Below are positions 21,976 to 36,683 of a DNA stretch of 64,000 nucleotides, in pieces (the first letter of the stretch is position 1; each line of letters begins with the position of its first letter). The stretch lies in NCBI RefSeq assembly GCF_950295315.1, contig NW_026647291.1, positions 1-64,000 of the forward strand. The letters run 5' to 3'. The notes under the pieces were generated by a model. It was not told the DNA's origin. It ran no database searches and saw nothing but the letters and a program-made list of their open reading frames with translations. The translations under genes and the position numbers were made by a program. The stretch is from Erinaceus europaeus (taxonomy: Eukaryota > Chordata > Mammalia > Eulipotyphla > Erinaceidae).

Positions 21976-22263
21976 AGCTCAGCTGCATTCTGCTGTATGT
22001 CCACAAGGTGGCGGCAAAGACCATAGTTGAGTGTAGTGATTCTGTGGAATGAGGAGAACTCTAGGAATTGTGGCCCGTGGACAGCAGGGTTGAAATTGAC
22101 GTAGAGTGCCCTAGACATCTGTTCTTTCCTGTGGGGTGGGGGGATCCCCCATTTGGCTTTGCAAGTGGAAGGGGTTTCTCTCTTTGCCTGGGATGACTCT
22201 ACTGGGAGCTTGTGAATCCCTGTGCTCAGCTGCATTCTGCTGGGTGTCCACAAGAGGGCAGCA
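21976..22263 (+). promoter_or_regulatory. Paired CTCF-type motifs, unit 3
   Basis: Cores at 22001-22014 and 22248-22261, with the same sequence, orientation and spacing as unit 1. Confidence 0.7.
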
Positions 22264-22485
22264 CCAGGGCGGGACTAAGGCTCCATGGGGCAAGTGCCCT
22301 GAGGCACTGGGCTAGGAGAGTGGCGACAGTGTTTCTGGGTGTGCCCCAAGAGCATGGCCAGCCTAGCGCAGGCAGGCAGTGTCCTAAGGACGGGCCCAGA
22401 CAGGAGCTGTGGGGGTCGTGTTTGCAGAAACAGGGCCTTCAGAGGATGGCAGAAAGTCCCCGGGGGCGGGCCTCAGAGCCCGTGC

Positions 22486-23199
22486 CCAATGAGCCTGAGG
22501 GGAGGGCCCAGTGGGTATTCGTAGAGACAGCTGGCCAATCAGAGAGGAGGAACGTCACCCTCAGGGGCGTGAAGCAAGAGCTGGCCAATGAGAACAGAGG
22601 AGGAGTTGCGTGGGCGGGCCTCAGAGAGCAGCCCACCAATGAGAGCCTGGGTGCTGGCTCTGGGTGGGCGTACCCCTGGAGGTCAGCCAATCAGGGTCCA
22701 GCGGAAGTGCCTGGGGGGCGGGCCCTCGGGAGGCTGTCCAATGAGCGCCTGGGGCGGGCCTCGTGGGCGGAGCCCAGGAGGCTGGCCAATCATGGGGCAA
22801 GGGCGGTGACCTTCCTGGGCGTGCCTTAGGAACTGGCCTATCAGAGGGCGCCCCTCAGACAGCAGCCCGCCAATGGGAGCCAAGAGAAGGCTGGCTGGGG
22901 GCGTGTCCCTGGGACACCAGGCCAATCAGAGTCGAGCGGAAGTGGCTGGTGGGCGGGCCTTCCGGAGGCTGCCCAATCAGCGTGCTGCAGGGCCGTGTGG
23001 GCGGTGCTCAAGGCCGCTGGCCAATCACTGACTAGGGGCCCGGACCCTCCTGGGCGTGTCCAAGCACACTGGCCAATGAGATTGCTGGTGGGGTTCTGGG
23101 CGTGGCCTAGGCCTCTGGCCTATCAGAGCCTGGCTGGCGCCCTGTGAGCGGGCCTTCTGAAGGAATCCCACCAATGGGAGCTCAGAGCTGGCCTTAAAA
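22486..23199 (+). promoter_or_regulatory. CCAAT/GC-box minisatellite promoter, unit 3
   Basis: Same CCAAT series, ending in TTAAAA at 23194-23199. The last GC box reads 'gtgagcgggcc' and the last CCAAT is preceded by 'ccca' rather than 'cccg'. Confidence 0.75.
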
Positions 23200-23311
23200 G
23201 GCTGGGCGTGCTTCCAGGAAATGCGAAGCAGGGTTCAGCCCAGGGCCCTGCCTTGCAGAAGCTGTCCAGTGCGCATGTGTATAACTCCGTTTGTGCCTGT
23301 GCCTCTGTGGA

Positions 23312-23345
<34 letters not shown>

Positions 23346-25848
23346 TGAGGGAGGGAGAGAGAGAGAGAACAACAGAATCACTGTGGCACAGGTGATTTTG
23401 TGCAAAACACTTGGCACATTCTGATTTACAGCTCAATATTGACACCAGGGCAGCTCTCCTTGGCCCTTGGTCACTTTTCTTCTTTTCAGATGTAAAGACA
23501 CTGAAGAGGGAGAGGTTTTTGCCCTGAGGCTTGCACTGGGAACTAGCAGCTGCCCTGTTTGTGTTGCCAGACTAGGAAACCTGTGGTGCCTGTCCATGTG
23601 GAGAGTCTCCTGGATGAGTTCCTTCTCGAGCCTTTTTCGCTCGGTCCCGTTGGAGCTGCATATAGCTAATGATTTGGAGATTTTATTCCTTTGGACAATT
23701 CTTTTCCTGATGCAAAGTTTCTCTCCAGGTTTTAGCAATCAATTGTGTGAATGTCACATCGAATCCATTGTAGAAAATGACTACATCAGTGTCTCTCTCT
23801 CTCTTTCTCTCTCTCTCTCTATCTCTCTCTCTCTATATATATATGTATGTAACATGTAGAGGTCAGAAAATATTTTTTAGCTAGAGACCTGCACAGCTCT
23901 GGATTAGGGTAGCAATGTGGATACACCTGGCCCTTCTGAGCCACAGTCATGAGAGACATCTCACAGAGCCATATCGTATATCACTCTACAAATCTCTCTC
24001 AGCACAAACTACCACTGCCAAATCATCTACTTCCCTCTTGCTCTTTTTGTCCACCGAGTCTTATCCCAAAACTGTAAATCAAAGAAGAAATAGACATAGT
24101 GCAGTTCCCTGCACACAGGACAGGCTGAGGCTGGACCAGGGAGATGCAATACGCCAGCCTGCATCTTGGCTGGAGCATCACTATGCTTACTTCGAATTTG
24201 GAGAGGCGAGGGCAGTTTTGGAGAGTGGGCTGCCGGCCAAGGGTTGCTTCTCAGAGTGGCTAAGACCTAGATGTTCTAAGTGTTACCTTTCCTCACAAAC
24301 ATAAAATAGCAATGCCACTTGTAAGAAGTATGCATGGGCATGGAGGGTTTGTCTTCCGTGCTCTGGCACTGATCAACACAGGGCCAGAATTTCAGTCCTT
24401 GTCTGTCTCTGTCATTCTGTCTCTCTGACTGTCTCTACGTGCCTTCTTCACTGGGCCCTTACTGGAAGTCAGTGCATGCATCGTGAACTCAGCCTTCCTG
24501 GTGTTGAAATTTTCCTTTCTTTGCCCTTTGGATTATTTAGTCTCCTGCACATGGTGTAGTACAGAGGGGAACTGCGGAGACAGCGTTGCTGCTGCAGGTT
24601 CCAGGCATATGTCCATCTCCAGCTGCAGCTGTCCAGGCCCTCTGTGCTTGACTGCCATTCTGCAGGGCCCTGAGGCTGACACTCAGCCTCAATGCAGCCC
24701 TCCTCACCTTCCTGCACAGCATCCTTGTCCTTATTCCATGAGAGCCCCGGTCAAGGGAAGTGAAACTCGATCCCCCTGGCACACACACTGTGCTTTCCCT
24801 CTATTAAGCCAAATGGAAAGGATCTGTGGTACTGATGGCCACACCAGTGTCCAGATTTTTCCATGCAAAACGGAAGCTTCCAGTGTTCAGAAAGAGGGTG
24901 TTTTGATGGCTGAGAAATGTCTTTTCCAAGTGCCTCATGGTGTTTCAAATCCCTTTGAAACCTGAAGTTCTTTCTTGTATCTAGGGAATATTTTCACCAC
25001 TGGCCAGAAGGGCCGCCCAACGAGGAGCACAGCTATCCAGGGGTCAGGAGGTCTTCCAGCCTGCTAGCTCCTGGAGGGATTCCTGAGTATGTCCTCAGGG
25101 CCCAAGTGTAAAAGGTGTTTCCAATTGCCTTGATTAGCAGCAGCCAGGCCCTCAGATGAGGGGCGGGGCTGTGATCTTGACTGGAAGCCCCTAATTTGGC
25201 CAATGGAGGCATCCATCTTTTTTTGTCTGTCCATAGCAAGGGCCCGGGGAGTTTGTGCTTCCTGCAAACAGAGCGACATTGTATGGGACACTCATGCAAG
25301 CCTACTTCTGGGAATCTCTCAGAGTGTGATGTGTGGACACCAGGAAGCATGAGCAGGGATGTGAGGCCACAGGAGCAATTGCCTTAGCCGGACCCAAAGG
25401 GTAGGTGTAAGGGGCCGGGTTCATCCACTATTGTTTGGTTCAACACACTTCCCATCTATGTGGAAACACAGCCCTTTCTGGGTACTTTCTGGGCTTGTAA
25501 TCTGCTGCCCTGAGCAGTGGACTGAGAGCCTGGAGGCTGAGTAGGCAGCCAAACGTGACTGGACAGGCTCAAGCCCCTGAATTCTGAGGGGTGCCCCAGC
25601 TTCCCCCATTGGCAGTGTTTGGATCATAGTGAGGCATGGCATTGATTCGGAACTCAGGAGAGTGAGACATGAGAGTCCCTTTGCATATGCATTCTTGCTT
25701 AGCCACAATCTGGGCTAGCTGGCTTGCCCTGACCAGATAGGTTCTCTGTACATAAGTTGCAGGAGAGGCTGGCTCCCTTGCCACCCATGCTCTGAGACTA
25801 CTACAGGTGATCTCTGAGCACACACAGACACACACAAACAGACAGACA

Positions 25849-25883
<35 letters not shown>

Positions 25884-25907
25884 TACTGTCAGGTTGGTAG
25901 TAGAGCC

Positions 25908-28885
25908 TATGGTGAAGGCTGGGGCTGTCTGGGGTCTGTGGGCATGAGAGCTGCTGCCTTACAATCTCTACAAGCCAGGTTTGAACCTGTCATCAATGAA
26001 CACAGTGTAGGAGGTTTTTGAATTCTGGTCTCTTTCCAACTCATCTATTTCTCTTCTCGCCTTCTCTATCTCTAACTCTCACATGCTCTCACACACTCTG
26101 TCTTCACTCATTAATATTTTACTTAGATTCTTATTTTACTGACAGGCCCAGATAGACAAAGAGAGTTACCAGAGCACTGCTGAGCTCTGGCTTGTTGTGT
26201 TGGCGATTTCACCTAGGCTACTGGAGCCTCAGTTTGTAAGTCTTTCTGACACAAGCCATATTCTGTCTCCTCATTTCCATGCCAGTATCACTCAGAGTTT
26301 ATAATAAAGATATACATACATGTATATATGTACATATAGATTTATATATCTGTCATTTTTAGAATGTTCGACCTATGTATTTGACCTTCTTTCAGAATTA
26401 CCACATTTATAACAGCCTAGTTTTTCTGAAATAATTGGCCATATAGTTGGAGCAGGATTCAATACAATTATAAATAATAGAACCTTCCAGTAGCATTTCT
26501 AATCGTGTTTCTATTAGCATCCTTATTGTAATTATCATGGCCCAGATCTTCCCTCCTTTTTCTAGTGTAAGCTTCAATACGTATGTGTTTGTTTTCTTTC
26601 TCCGGAAATCTTAATGTCCCTGGACCCTGAAGTGTTAGGGAATTTTTGAAGCAGCCCTCTGTTTCTCAGCAGATGGTTTCTATGTTTCTGCTGTCATCAG
26701 GTCTTCTTGTGGTTTTTGTCTTTATTTATTTTTATTGTTTCAAGTCCTCCTAGATCATCCCCATTTATTTGCATATTTATTTATTTAGTCAGGTATCACA
26801 TGTGGCATCATTTCTTCTGCTTGAGAGATTTTCTCTTATAACTGAAGGGAACTTTTGATGCACAATACATTTCCTGGGGCAAATACTACACACATATGGT
26901 GAAGGCTTGGGTTGTCTGGGGTCTGTGGGCATTAGAGCTGCTGCGTGACAATCTCTACAACCCAGGTTTGAACCTGTCATGAATGAACACAGCCTAGGGG
27001 GTTTTTGACTTCTGGTCTATTTCCAACTCTTCTATTTCTCTTCTCGCCATCTCTGTCTCTGACTCTCACAGGCTCTCTCTCACTCTGTCTGAACTCAGGA
27101 ATATTTTACTTATATCCTTATTTTATTGACAGGCCCAGATATACAAAGAGAGTGGCCAGAGCACTGCTGAGCTCTGGCTGGTTTTGTTTGTGATTTCACC
27201 TAGGCTACTGGAGCCTCTGATTGGTAAGTCTCTCTGACTTAAGCCATATTCTGTCTCCTCATATCCATGGCAGTATCTCTCAGACTTTATAATAAAGATA
27301 TACATCCATATACATATATAAATATACATATATATCTCTGTCATTTTTAGAATTGTCAACCTATGTAATTGATCTTAATCAGAATTCACACATTTACAAC
27401 AGGTTCCTTTTTCCCTACTAATTGGCCACATAGTTGGAGCAGGATTCAATACAATTATAAATAATAGAACCTTCCAGTAGCATTTCTAATAGCATTTCTA
27501 TCAGCATCCTTATTTTAATTATCATAGTACAGAACTTGCCTCCTTTCTCTAGTGTAAGCTTCAATACATATGAGTTTCTTTTCATTCTCCCGAAATCTTA
27601 ATTTCCCTGGACTCTGAAGGGTCTCGGAACTTTTGAAGCAGCCCTTGATTCACAGCAGATGGTTTGTATGTTTCTGCTGTCATCAGGTCTTCTTGTGCTT
27701 TTTGTTTTTATTTTTCATTTGTTTCAAATCCTCCTAGATAACCCCCATTTACTTGCATATTTATTTATTTATTTATTTATTTATTTATTTGGTTCTATAT
27801 TACATGAGGGGTCCATTCTTCTGCTTGATAGATTTTTCTCTTATAATTGAAGGGAAGTTTACACTCACAATACATATCCTGTCGTAAATACTACACACAT
27901 ATGGTGAAGGGTGGGGTTGTCTGGGGTCTGTGGACAGGAGACTGATGCCTTACAATCTCGACAACCCAGGTTTGAACCTGTCATGTATGAACACAGAGTG
28001 GGAGCTTTTGGACTTCTGGTCTCTTTCCAACTCTTCTATTTCTCTTCTTGCCTTCTCTGTCTCTGACTCTCACAGGCTCTCACTCACTCTGTCTGCACTC
28101 ATTAATATTTTACTTTTATATTATTTGACTGACAGGCCCAGATATACAAAGCGAGTCACCAGGCCCCGGCTGAGCTCTGGATTGTTTTGTTGGCGATTTC
28201 ACCTAGGTTTCTGGAGCCTCAGCTTTGTAAGTCTCTCTGGCACAAGCCATACTCTGTCTCCTCATAGCCATGCCAGTATCCCTCATAGTTGATAATAAAG
28301 ATACACATACATATATGTACATATACATATATATATATCAGACATTTTTAGAATTGTTGACCTTTTTATTTGATCTGAATGCAGAATTACCACATTTATA
28401 ATAGCCTCCTTATTCATAAATAATTGGTCACATAGTTGGAGCAGGATTCACTACAATTATAAATTATAAACTTTCCAGGAGCATTTCCAATAGCCTTTCT
28501 ATCAGTATCCTTATTGTAATTATCATAGCACAGAACTTGCCTCCATTTTCTAGTGTAAGCTTCAAATCGTATGCGTTTCTTTTCATTCTCAGAATTCGTA
28601 ATTTGCCTGGACCCTGTGTGTCAGGGAATTTTTGAAGCAGCCCTCTATTTCTCAGCAGACGTTTTCTATATTTCTGCTGTCATCAGGTCTTCCTGTGGTG
28701 TTTGTTTTTATTTTTTATTTTTTTCAAATCCTCTTAGATCATTCCCATTTATTTGCATATTTATTTATTTATTTATTTTGTCCGATATCACATGAGGGGT
28801 CATTTCTTCTGCCTGATAGATTTTCTCTTATAATTGAAGGGAACTTTTGACACACAATACATTTCCTTTTGCAGATACTACACAC
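25908..28885 (+). repeat. Triple AT-rich module array, unit 4 (modules at 25908, 26895, 27900)
   Basis: Same three modules as in unit 1. It has a long (TTTA)n in module B, and 'ggtttgtatg' and 'gaagggtgggg' variants shared with units 5-8. Confidence 0.92.
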
Positions 28886-29120
28886 TACTACAACTGCTAC
28901 TGCACTGTTTTTGACAGTGACATCCAATGCACAATGGATTAGTATTGCATGGCGCTAGAGAATGTTCACTATTTAACCTACAATGTTTTTAACCTCACAA
29001 ATATTTATTCTGTTCTTTCTTGGGGGATGAATGGTTTACAGTCAACAGTTCCATATAATAGTGGGCACGGGGGGGTAATTTTTCCCACTACCCCTGTATT
29101 TCTGTACATCCTTTGTAACT

Positions 29121-29277
29121 TTCTTATTGAGGAGAAGCAAACAGTCATAAATTGAGAGAGCAGGGCCCAAGCAGGAAGAGAGACAGAGAGACATCTGCAG
29201 CTCTGATTTGTCACTAGCCCAGCTTTACCCTAGCTGGGTAAGTGTGACCAGGGGCTCAAAACAGGGTCCTGGGATTC
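29121..29277 (+). repeat. SINE fragment, unit 4
   Basis: Copy of the 4724-4880 element. Confidence 0.65.
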
Positions 29278-29774
29278 CACATAGTTCCCTGGCAGCTCCA
29301 CCAGCTGTTCCTCCAACCCATGCTCCCTTCGTTGTCCATGTAACTATCGATCTGCTCTAGGCATTTCTCACCTTCATATGCCAGACACTTAACACTTCTC
29401 CCTTCCACCCATGAAACTTTGACCTTTTGCTAGGGTGCAAAACAGCAACTCCAATCCAAGTTATTTTTGGGACAAGTGTGTACGTCTCTGTGGGAAGGTG
29501 TGTGTGTGTGTGTGTGTGTAAGTGTGCATAAGTGTGTTTCAGTTAAGATTACCGCTGTTGTTTCTTTATTCCTGACACAGGGACTTAGGAACTGGGTTGT
29601 GTTATGACAAAGGAAGTTTCCACTGCACAAGTGGTTTTTCAAGTATGAATTGGCACAGTGGATTGTGGACTCTGTTGTGCATTCTCCCAGGTGGTCCTCA
29701 GATGGGTTCTTTCCTTTGCTATTCCCATGCTGTGTGTAATTTTCTGGGTAGACTCAAAGAGGAGTGGCATGGGG

Positions 29775-30062
29775 AGCTCAGCTGCATTCTGCTGTATGTC
29801 CACAAGGTGGCGGCAAAGACCATAGTTGAGTGTAGTGATTCTGTGGAATGAGGAGAACTCTAGGAATTGTGGCCCGTGGACAGCAGGGTTGAAATTGACG
29901 TAGAGTGCCCTAGACATCTGTTCTTTCCTGTGGGGTGGGGGGATCCCCCATTTGGCTTTGCAAGTGGAAGGGGTTTCTCTCTTTGCCTGGGATGACTCTA
30001 CTGGGAGCTTGTGAATCCCTGTGCTCAGCTGCATTCTGCTGGGTGTCCACAAGAGGGCAGCA
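29775..30062 (+). promoter_or_regulatory. Paired CTCF-type motifs, unit 4
   Basis: Cores at 29800-29813 and 30047-30060, with the same sequence, orientation and spacing as unit 1. Confidence 0.7.
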
Positions 30063-30284
30063 CCAGGGCGGGACTAAGGCTCCATGGGGCAAGTGCCCTG
30101 AGGCACTGGGCTAGGAGAGTGGCGACAGTGTTTCTGGGTGTGCCCCAAGAGCATGGCCAGCCTAGCGCAGGCAGGCAGTGTCCTAAGGACGGGCCCAGAC
30201 AGGAGCTGTGGGGGTCGTGTTTGCAGAAACAGGGCCTTCAGAGGATGGCAGAAAGTCCCCGGGGGCGGGCCTCAGAGCCCGTGC

Positions 30285-30997
30285 CCAATGAGCCTGAGGG
30301 GAGGGCCCAGTGGGTATTCATAGAGACAGCTGGCCAATCAGAGAGGAGGAACGTCACCCTCAGGGGCGTGAAGCAAGAGCTGGCCAATGAGAACAGAGGA
30401 GGAGTTGCGTGGGCGGGCCTCAGAGAGCAGCCCACCAATGAGAGCCTGGGTGCTGGCTCTGGGTGGGCGTACCCCTGGAGGTCAGCCAATCAGGGTCCAG
30501 CGGAAGTGCCTGGGGGGCGGGCCCTCGGGAGGCTGTCCAATGAGCGCCTGGGGCGGGCCTCGTGGGCGGAGCCCAGGAGGCTGGCCAATCATGGGGCAAG
30601 GGCGGTGACCTTCCTGGGCGTGCCTTAGGAACTGGCCTATCAGAGGGCGCCCCTCAGACAGCAGCCCGCCAATAGGAGCCAAGAGAAGGCTGGCTGGGTC
30701 GTGTCCCTGGGACACCAGGCCAATCAGAGTCGAGCGGAAGTGGCTGGTGGGCGGGCCTTCCGGAGGCTGCCCAATCAGCGTGCTGCAGGGCCGTGTGGGC
30801 GGTGCTCAAGGCCGCTGGCCAATCACTGACTAGGGGCCCGGACCCTCCTGGGCGTGTCCAAGCACACTGGCCAATGAGATTGCTGGTGGGGTTCTGGGCG
30901 TGGCCTAGGCCTCTGGCCTATCAGAGCCTGGCTGGCGCCCTGTGAGCGGGCCTTCTGAAGGAATCCCGCCAATGGGAGCTCAGAGCTGGCCTTAAAA
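30285..30997 (+). promoter_or_regulatory. CCAAT/GC-box minisatellite promoter, unit 4
   Basis: Same CCAAT series, ending in TTAAAA at 30992-30997. One KLF-type box is damaged near 30695 ('ctgggtcgtgtcc'). Confidence 0.75.
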
Positions 30998-31109
30998 GGC
31001 TGGGCGTGCTTCCAGGAAATGCGAAGCAGGGTTCAGCCCAGGGCCCTGCCTTGCAGAAGCTGTCCAGTGCGCATGTGTATAACTCCGTTTGTGCCTGTGC
31101 CTCTGTGGA

Positions 31110-31145
<36 letters not shown>

Positions 31146-33707
31146 TGAGGGAGGGAGAGAGAGAGAGAACAACAGAATCACTGTGGCACAGGTGATTTTG
31201 TGCAAAACACTTGGCACATTCTGATTTACAGCTCAATATTGACACCAGGGCAGCTCTCCTTGGCCCTTGGTCACTTTTCTTCTTTTCAGATGTAAAGACA
31301 CTGAAGAGGGAGAGGTTTTTGCCCTGAGGCTTGCACTGGGAACTAGCAGCTGCCCTGTTTGTGTTGCCAGACTAGGAAACCTGTGGTGCCTGTCCATGTG
31401 GAGAGTCTCCTGGATGAGTTCCTTCTCGAGCCTTTTTCGCTCGGTCCCGTTGGAGCTGCATATAGCTAATGATTTGGAGATTTTATTCCTTTGGACAATT
31501 CTTTTCCTGATGCAAAGTTTCTCTCCAGGTTTTAGCAATCAATTGTGTGAATGTCACATCGAATCCATTGTAGAAAATGACTACATCAGTGTCTCTCTCT
31601 CTCTTTCTCTCTCTCTCTCTATCTCTCTCTCTATATATATATATGTATGTAACATGTAGAGGTCAGAAAATATTTTTTAGCTAGAGACCTGCACAGCTCT
31701 GGATTAGGGTAGCAATGTGGATACACCTGGCCCTTCTGAGCCACAGTCATGAGAGACATCTCACAGAGCCATATCGTATATCACTCTACAAATCTCTCTC
31801 AGCACAAACTACCACTGCCAAATCATCTACTTCCCTCTTGCTCTTTTTGTCCACCGAGTCTTATCCCAAAACTGTAAATCAAAGAAGAAATAGACATAGT
31901 GCAGTTCCCTGCACACAGGACAGGCTGAGGCTGGACCAGGGAGATGCAATACGCCAGCCTGCATCTTGGCTGGAGCATCACTATGCTTACTTCGAATTTG
32001 GAGAGGCGAGGGCAGTTTTGGAGAGTGGGCTGCCGGCCAAGGGTTGCTTCTCAGAGTGGCTAAGACCTAGATGTTCTAAGTGTTACCTTTCCTCACAAAC
32101 ATAAAATAGCAATGCCACTTGTAAGAAGTATGCATGGGCATGGAGGGTTTGTCTTCCGTGCTCTGGCACTGATCAACACAGGGCCAGAATTTCAGTCCTT
32201 GTCTGTCTCTGTCATTCTGTCTCTCTGACTGTCTCTACGTGCCTTCTTCACTGGGCCCTTACTGGAAGTCAGTGCATGCATCGTGAACTCAGCCTTCCTG
32301 GTGTTGAAATTTTCCTTTCTTTGCCCTTTGGATTATTTAGTCTCCTGCACATGGTGTAGTACAGAGGGGAACTGCGGAGACAGCGTTGCTGCTGCAGGTT
32401 CCAGGCATATGTCCATCTCCAGCTGCAGCTGTCCAGGCCCTCTGTGCTTGACTGCCATTCTGCAGGGCCCTGAGGCTGACACTCAGCCTCAATGCAGCCC
32501 TCCTCACCTTCCTGCACAGCATCCTTGTCCTTATTCCATGAGAGCCCCGGTCAAGGGAAGTGAAACTCGATCCCCCTGGCACACACACTGTGCTTTCCCT
32601 CTATTAAGCCAAATGGAAAGGATCTGTGGTACTGATGGCCACACCAGTGTCCAGATTTTTCCATGCAAAACGGAAGCTTCCAGTGTTCAGAAAGAGGGTG
32701 TTTTGATGGCTGAGAAATGTCTTTTCCAAGTGCCTCATGGTGTTTCAAATCCCTTTGAAACCTGAAGTTCTTTCTTGTATCTAGGGAATATTTTCACCAC
32801 TGGCCAGAAGGGCCGCCCAACGAGGAGCACAGCTATCCAGGGGTCAGGAGGTCTTCCAGCCTGCTAGCTCCTGGAGGGATTCCTGAGTATGTCCTCAGGG
32901 CCCAAGTGTAAAAGGTGTTTCCAATTGCCTTGATTAGCAGCAGCCAGGCCCTCAGGTGAGGGGCGGGGCTGTGATCTTGACTGGAAGCCCCTAATTTGGC
33001 CAATGGAGGCATCCATCTTTTTTTGTCTGTCCATAGCAAGGGCCCGGGGAGTTTGTGCTTCCTGCAAACAGAGCGACATTGTATGGGACACTCATGCAAG
33101 CCTACTTCTGGGAATCTCTCAGAGTGTGATGTGTGGACACCAGGAAGCATGAGCAGGGATGTGAGGCCACAGGAGCAATTGCCTTAGCCGGACCCAAAGG
33201 GTAGGTGTAAGGGGCCGGGTTCATCCACTATTGTTTGGTTCAACACACTTCCCATCTATGTGGAAACACAGCCCTTTCTGGGTACTTTCTGGGCTTGTAA
33301 TCTGCTGCCCTGAGCAGTGGACTGAGAGCCTGGAGGCTGAGTAGGCAGCCAAACGTGACTGGACAGGCTCAAGCCCCTGAATTCTGAGGGGTGCCCCAGC
33401 TTCCCCCATTGGCAGTGTTTGGATCATAGTGAGGCATGGCATTGATTCGGAACTCAGGAGAGTGAGACATGAGAGTCCCTTTGCATATGCATTCTTGCTT
33501 AGCCACAATCTGGGCTAGCTGGCTTGCCCTGACCAGATAGGTTCTCTGTACATAAGTTGCAGGAGAGGCTGGCTCCCTTGCCACCCATGCTCTGAGACTA
33601 CTACAGGTGATCTCTGAGCACACACAGACACACACAAACAGACAGACAGACAGACACACACACACACACACACACACACACATTACTGTCAGGTTGGTAG
33701 TAGAGCC

Positions 33708-36683
33708 TATGGTGAAGGCTGGGGCTGTCTGGGGTCTGTGGGCATGAGAGCTGCTGCCTTACAATCTCTACAAGCCAGGTTTGAACCTGTCATCAATGAA
33801 CACAGTGTAGGAGGTTTTTGAATTCTGGTCTCTTTCCAACTCATCTATTTCTCTTCTCGCCTTCTCTATCTCTAACTCTCACATGCTCTCACACACTCTG
33901 TCTTCACTCATTAATATTTTACTTAGATTCTTATTTTACTGACAGGCCCAGATAGACAAAGAGAGTTACCAGAGCACTGCTGAGCTCTGGCTTGTTGTGT
34001 TGGCGATTTCACCTAGGCTACTGGAGCCTCAGTTTGTAAGTCTTTCTGACACAAGCCATATTCTGTCTCCTCATTTCCATGCCAGTATCACTCAGAGTTT
34101 ATAATAAAGATATACATACATGTATATATGTACATATAGATTTATATATCTGTCATTTTTAGAATGTTCGACCTATGTATTTGACCTTCTTTCAGAATTA
34201 CCACATTTATAACAGCCTAGTTTTTCTGAAATAATTGGCCATATAGTTGGAGCAGGATTCAATACAATTATAAATAATAGAACCTTCCAGTAGCATTTCT
34301 AATCGTGTTTCTATTAGCATCCTTATTGTAATTATCATGGCCCAGATCTTCCCTCCTTTTTCTAGTGTAAGCTTCAATACGTATGTGTTTGTTTTCTTTC
34401 TCCGGAAATCTTAATGTCCCTGGACCCTGAAGTGTTAGGGAATTTTTGAAGCAGCCCTCTGTTTCTCAGCAGATGGTTTCTATGTTTCTGCTGTCATCAG
34501 GTCTTCTTGTGGTTTTTGTCTTTATTTATTTTTATTGTTTCAAGTCCTCCTAGATCATCCCCATTTATTTGCATATTTATTTATTTAGTCAGGTATCACA
34601 TGTGGCATCATTTCTTCTGCTTGAGAGATTTTCTCTTATAACTGAAGGGAACTTTTGATGCACAATACATTTCCTGGGGCAAATACTACACACATATGGT
34701 GAAGGCTTGGGTTGTCTGGGGTCTGTGGGCATTAGAGCTGCTGCGTGACAATCTCTACAACCCAGGTTTGAACCTGTCATGAATGAACACAGCCTAGGGG
34801 GTTTTTGACTTCTGGTCTATTTCCAACTCTTCTATTTCTCTTCTCGCCATCTCTGTCTCTGACTCTCACAGGCTCTCTCTCACTCTGTCTGAACTCAGGA
34901 ATATTTTACTTATATCCTTATTTTATTGACAGGCCCAGATATACAAAGAGAGTGGCCAGAGCACTGCTGAGCTCTGGCTGGTTTTGTTTGTGATTTCACC
35001 TAGGCTACTGGAGCCTCTGATTGGTAAGTCTCTCTGACTTAAGCCATATTCTGTCTCCTCATATCCATGGCAGTATCTCTCAGACTTTATAATAAAGATA
35101 TACATCCATATACATATATAAATATACATATATATCTCTGTCATTTTTAGAATTGTCAACCTATGTAATTGATCTTAATCAGAATTCACACATTTACAAC
35201 AGGTTCCTTTTTCCCTACTAATTGGCCACATAGTTGGAGCAGGATTCAATACAATTATAAATAATAGAACCTTCCAGTAGCATTTCTAATAGCATTTCTA
35301 TCAGCATCCTTATTTTAATTATCATAGTACAGAACTTGCCTCCTTTCTCTAGTGTAAGCTTCAATACATATGAGTTTCTTTTCATTCTCCCGAAATCTTA
35401 ATTTCCCTGGACTCTGAAGGGTCTCGGAACTTTTGAAGCAGCCCTTGATTCACAGCAGATGGTTTGTATGTTTCTGCTGTCATCAGGTCTTCTTGTGCTT
35501 TTTGTTTTTATTTTTCATTTGTTTCAAATCCTCCTAGATAACCCCCATTTACTTGCATATTTATTTATTTATTTATTTATTTATTTGGTTCTATATTACA
35601 TGAGGGGTCCATTCTTCTGCTTGATAGATTTTTCTCTTATAATTGAAGGGAAGTTTACACTCACAATACATATCCTGTCGTAAATACTACACACATATGG
35701 TGAAGGGTGGGGTTGTCTGGGGTCTGTGGACAGGAGACTGATGCCTTACAATCTCGACAACCCAGGTTTGAACCTGTCATGTATGAACACAGAGTGGGAG
35801 CTTTTGGACTTCTGGTCTCTTTCCAACTCTTCTATTTCTCTTCTTGCCTTCTCTGTCTCTGACTCTCACAGGCTCTCACTCACTCTGTCTGCACTCATTA
35901 ATATTTTACTTTTATATTATTTGACTGACAGGCCCAGATATACAAAGCGAGTCACCAGGCCCCGGCTGAGCTCTGGATTGTTTTGTTGGCGATTTCACCT
36001 AGGTTTCTGGAGCCTCAGCTTTGTAAGTCTCTCTGGCACAAGCCATACTCTGTCTCCTCATAGCCATGCCAGTATCCCTCATAGTTGATAATAAAGATAC
36101 ACATACATATATGTACATATACATATATATATATATCAGACATTTTTAGAATTGTTGACCTTTTTATTTGATCTGAATGCAGAATTACCGCATTTATAAT
36201 AGCCTCCTTATTCATAAATAATTGGTCACATAGTTGGAGCAGGATTCACTACAATTATAAATTATAAACTTTCCAGGAGCATTTCCAATAGCCTTTCTAT
36301 CAGTATCCTTATTGTAATTATCATAGCACAGAACTTGCCTCCATTTTCTAGTGTAAGCTTCAAATCGTATGCGTTTCTTTTCATTCACGGAATTCGTAAT
36401 TTGCCTGGACCCTGTGTGTCAGGGAATTTTTGAAGCAGCCCTCTATTTCTCAGCAGACGTTTTCTATATTTCTGCTGTCATCAGGTCTTCCTGTGGTGTT
36501 TGTTTTTATTTTTTATTTTTTTCAAATCCTCTTAGATCATTCCCATTTATTTGCATATTTATTTATTTATTTATTTTGTCCGATATCACATGAGGGGTCA
36601 TTTCTTCTGCCTGATAGATTTTCTCTTATAATTGAAGGGAACTTTTGACACACAATACATTTCCTTTTGCAGATACTACACAC
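33708..36683 (+). repeat. Triple AT-rich module array, unit 5 (modules at 33708, 34695, 35696)
   Basis: Same three modules as in unit 1, with 'cattcacggaattc' near 36384. Confidence 0.92.

Larger units (their letters stand above)
15592..24387 (+). repeat. Macrosatellite unit 3 (8796 bp, contains an extra module)
   Basis: Same order of elements as unit 1 but about 1 kb longer, because a 986-bp segment of the AT-rich module region is present twice (about 17703-18688 and 18689-19674). Without it the length would be about 7810 bp, in line with the other units. The 3' half has the 'gtgagcgggcc' GC-box variant shared with units 4 and 5. Confidence 0.97.
24388..32187 (+). repeat. Macrosatellite unit 4 (7800 bp)
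   Basis: Same order of elements as unit 1. It belongs to a subgroup with units 5-7, marked in the first kilobase by 'gatttttccatg' (near 24854), 'gctgagaaatg' and 'caacgaggagc'. Its CCAAT block has a local variant near 30670-30701 ('ccaatagg' and 'gctgggtcgtg'). Confidence 0.97.
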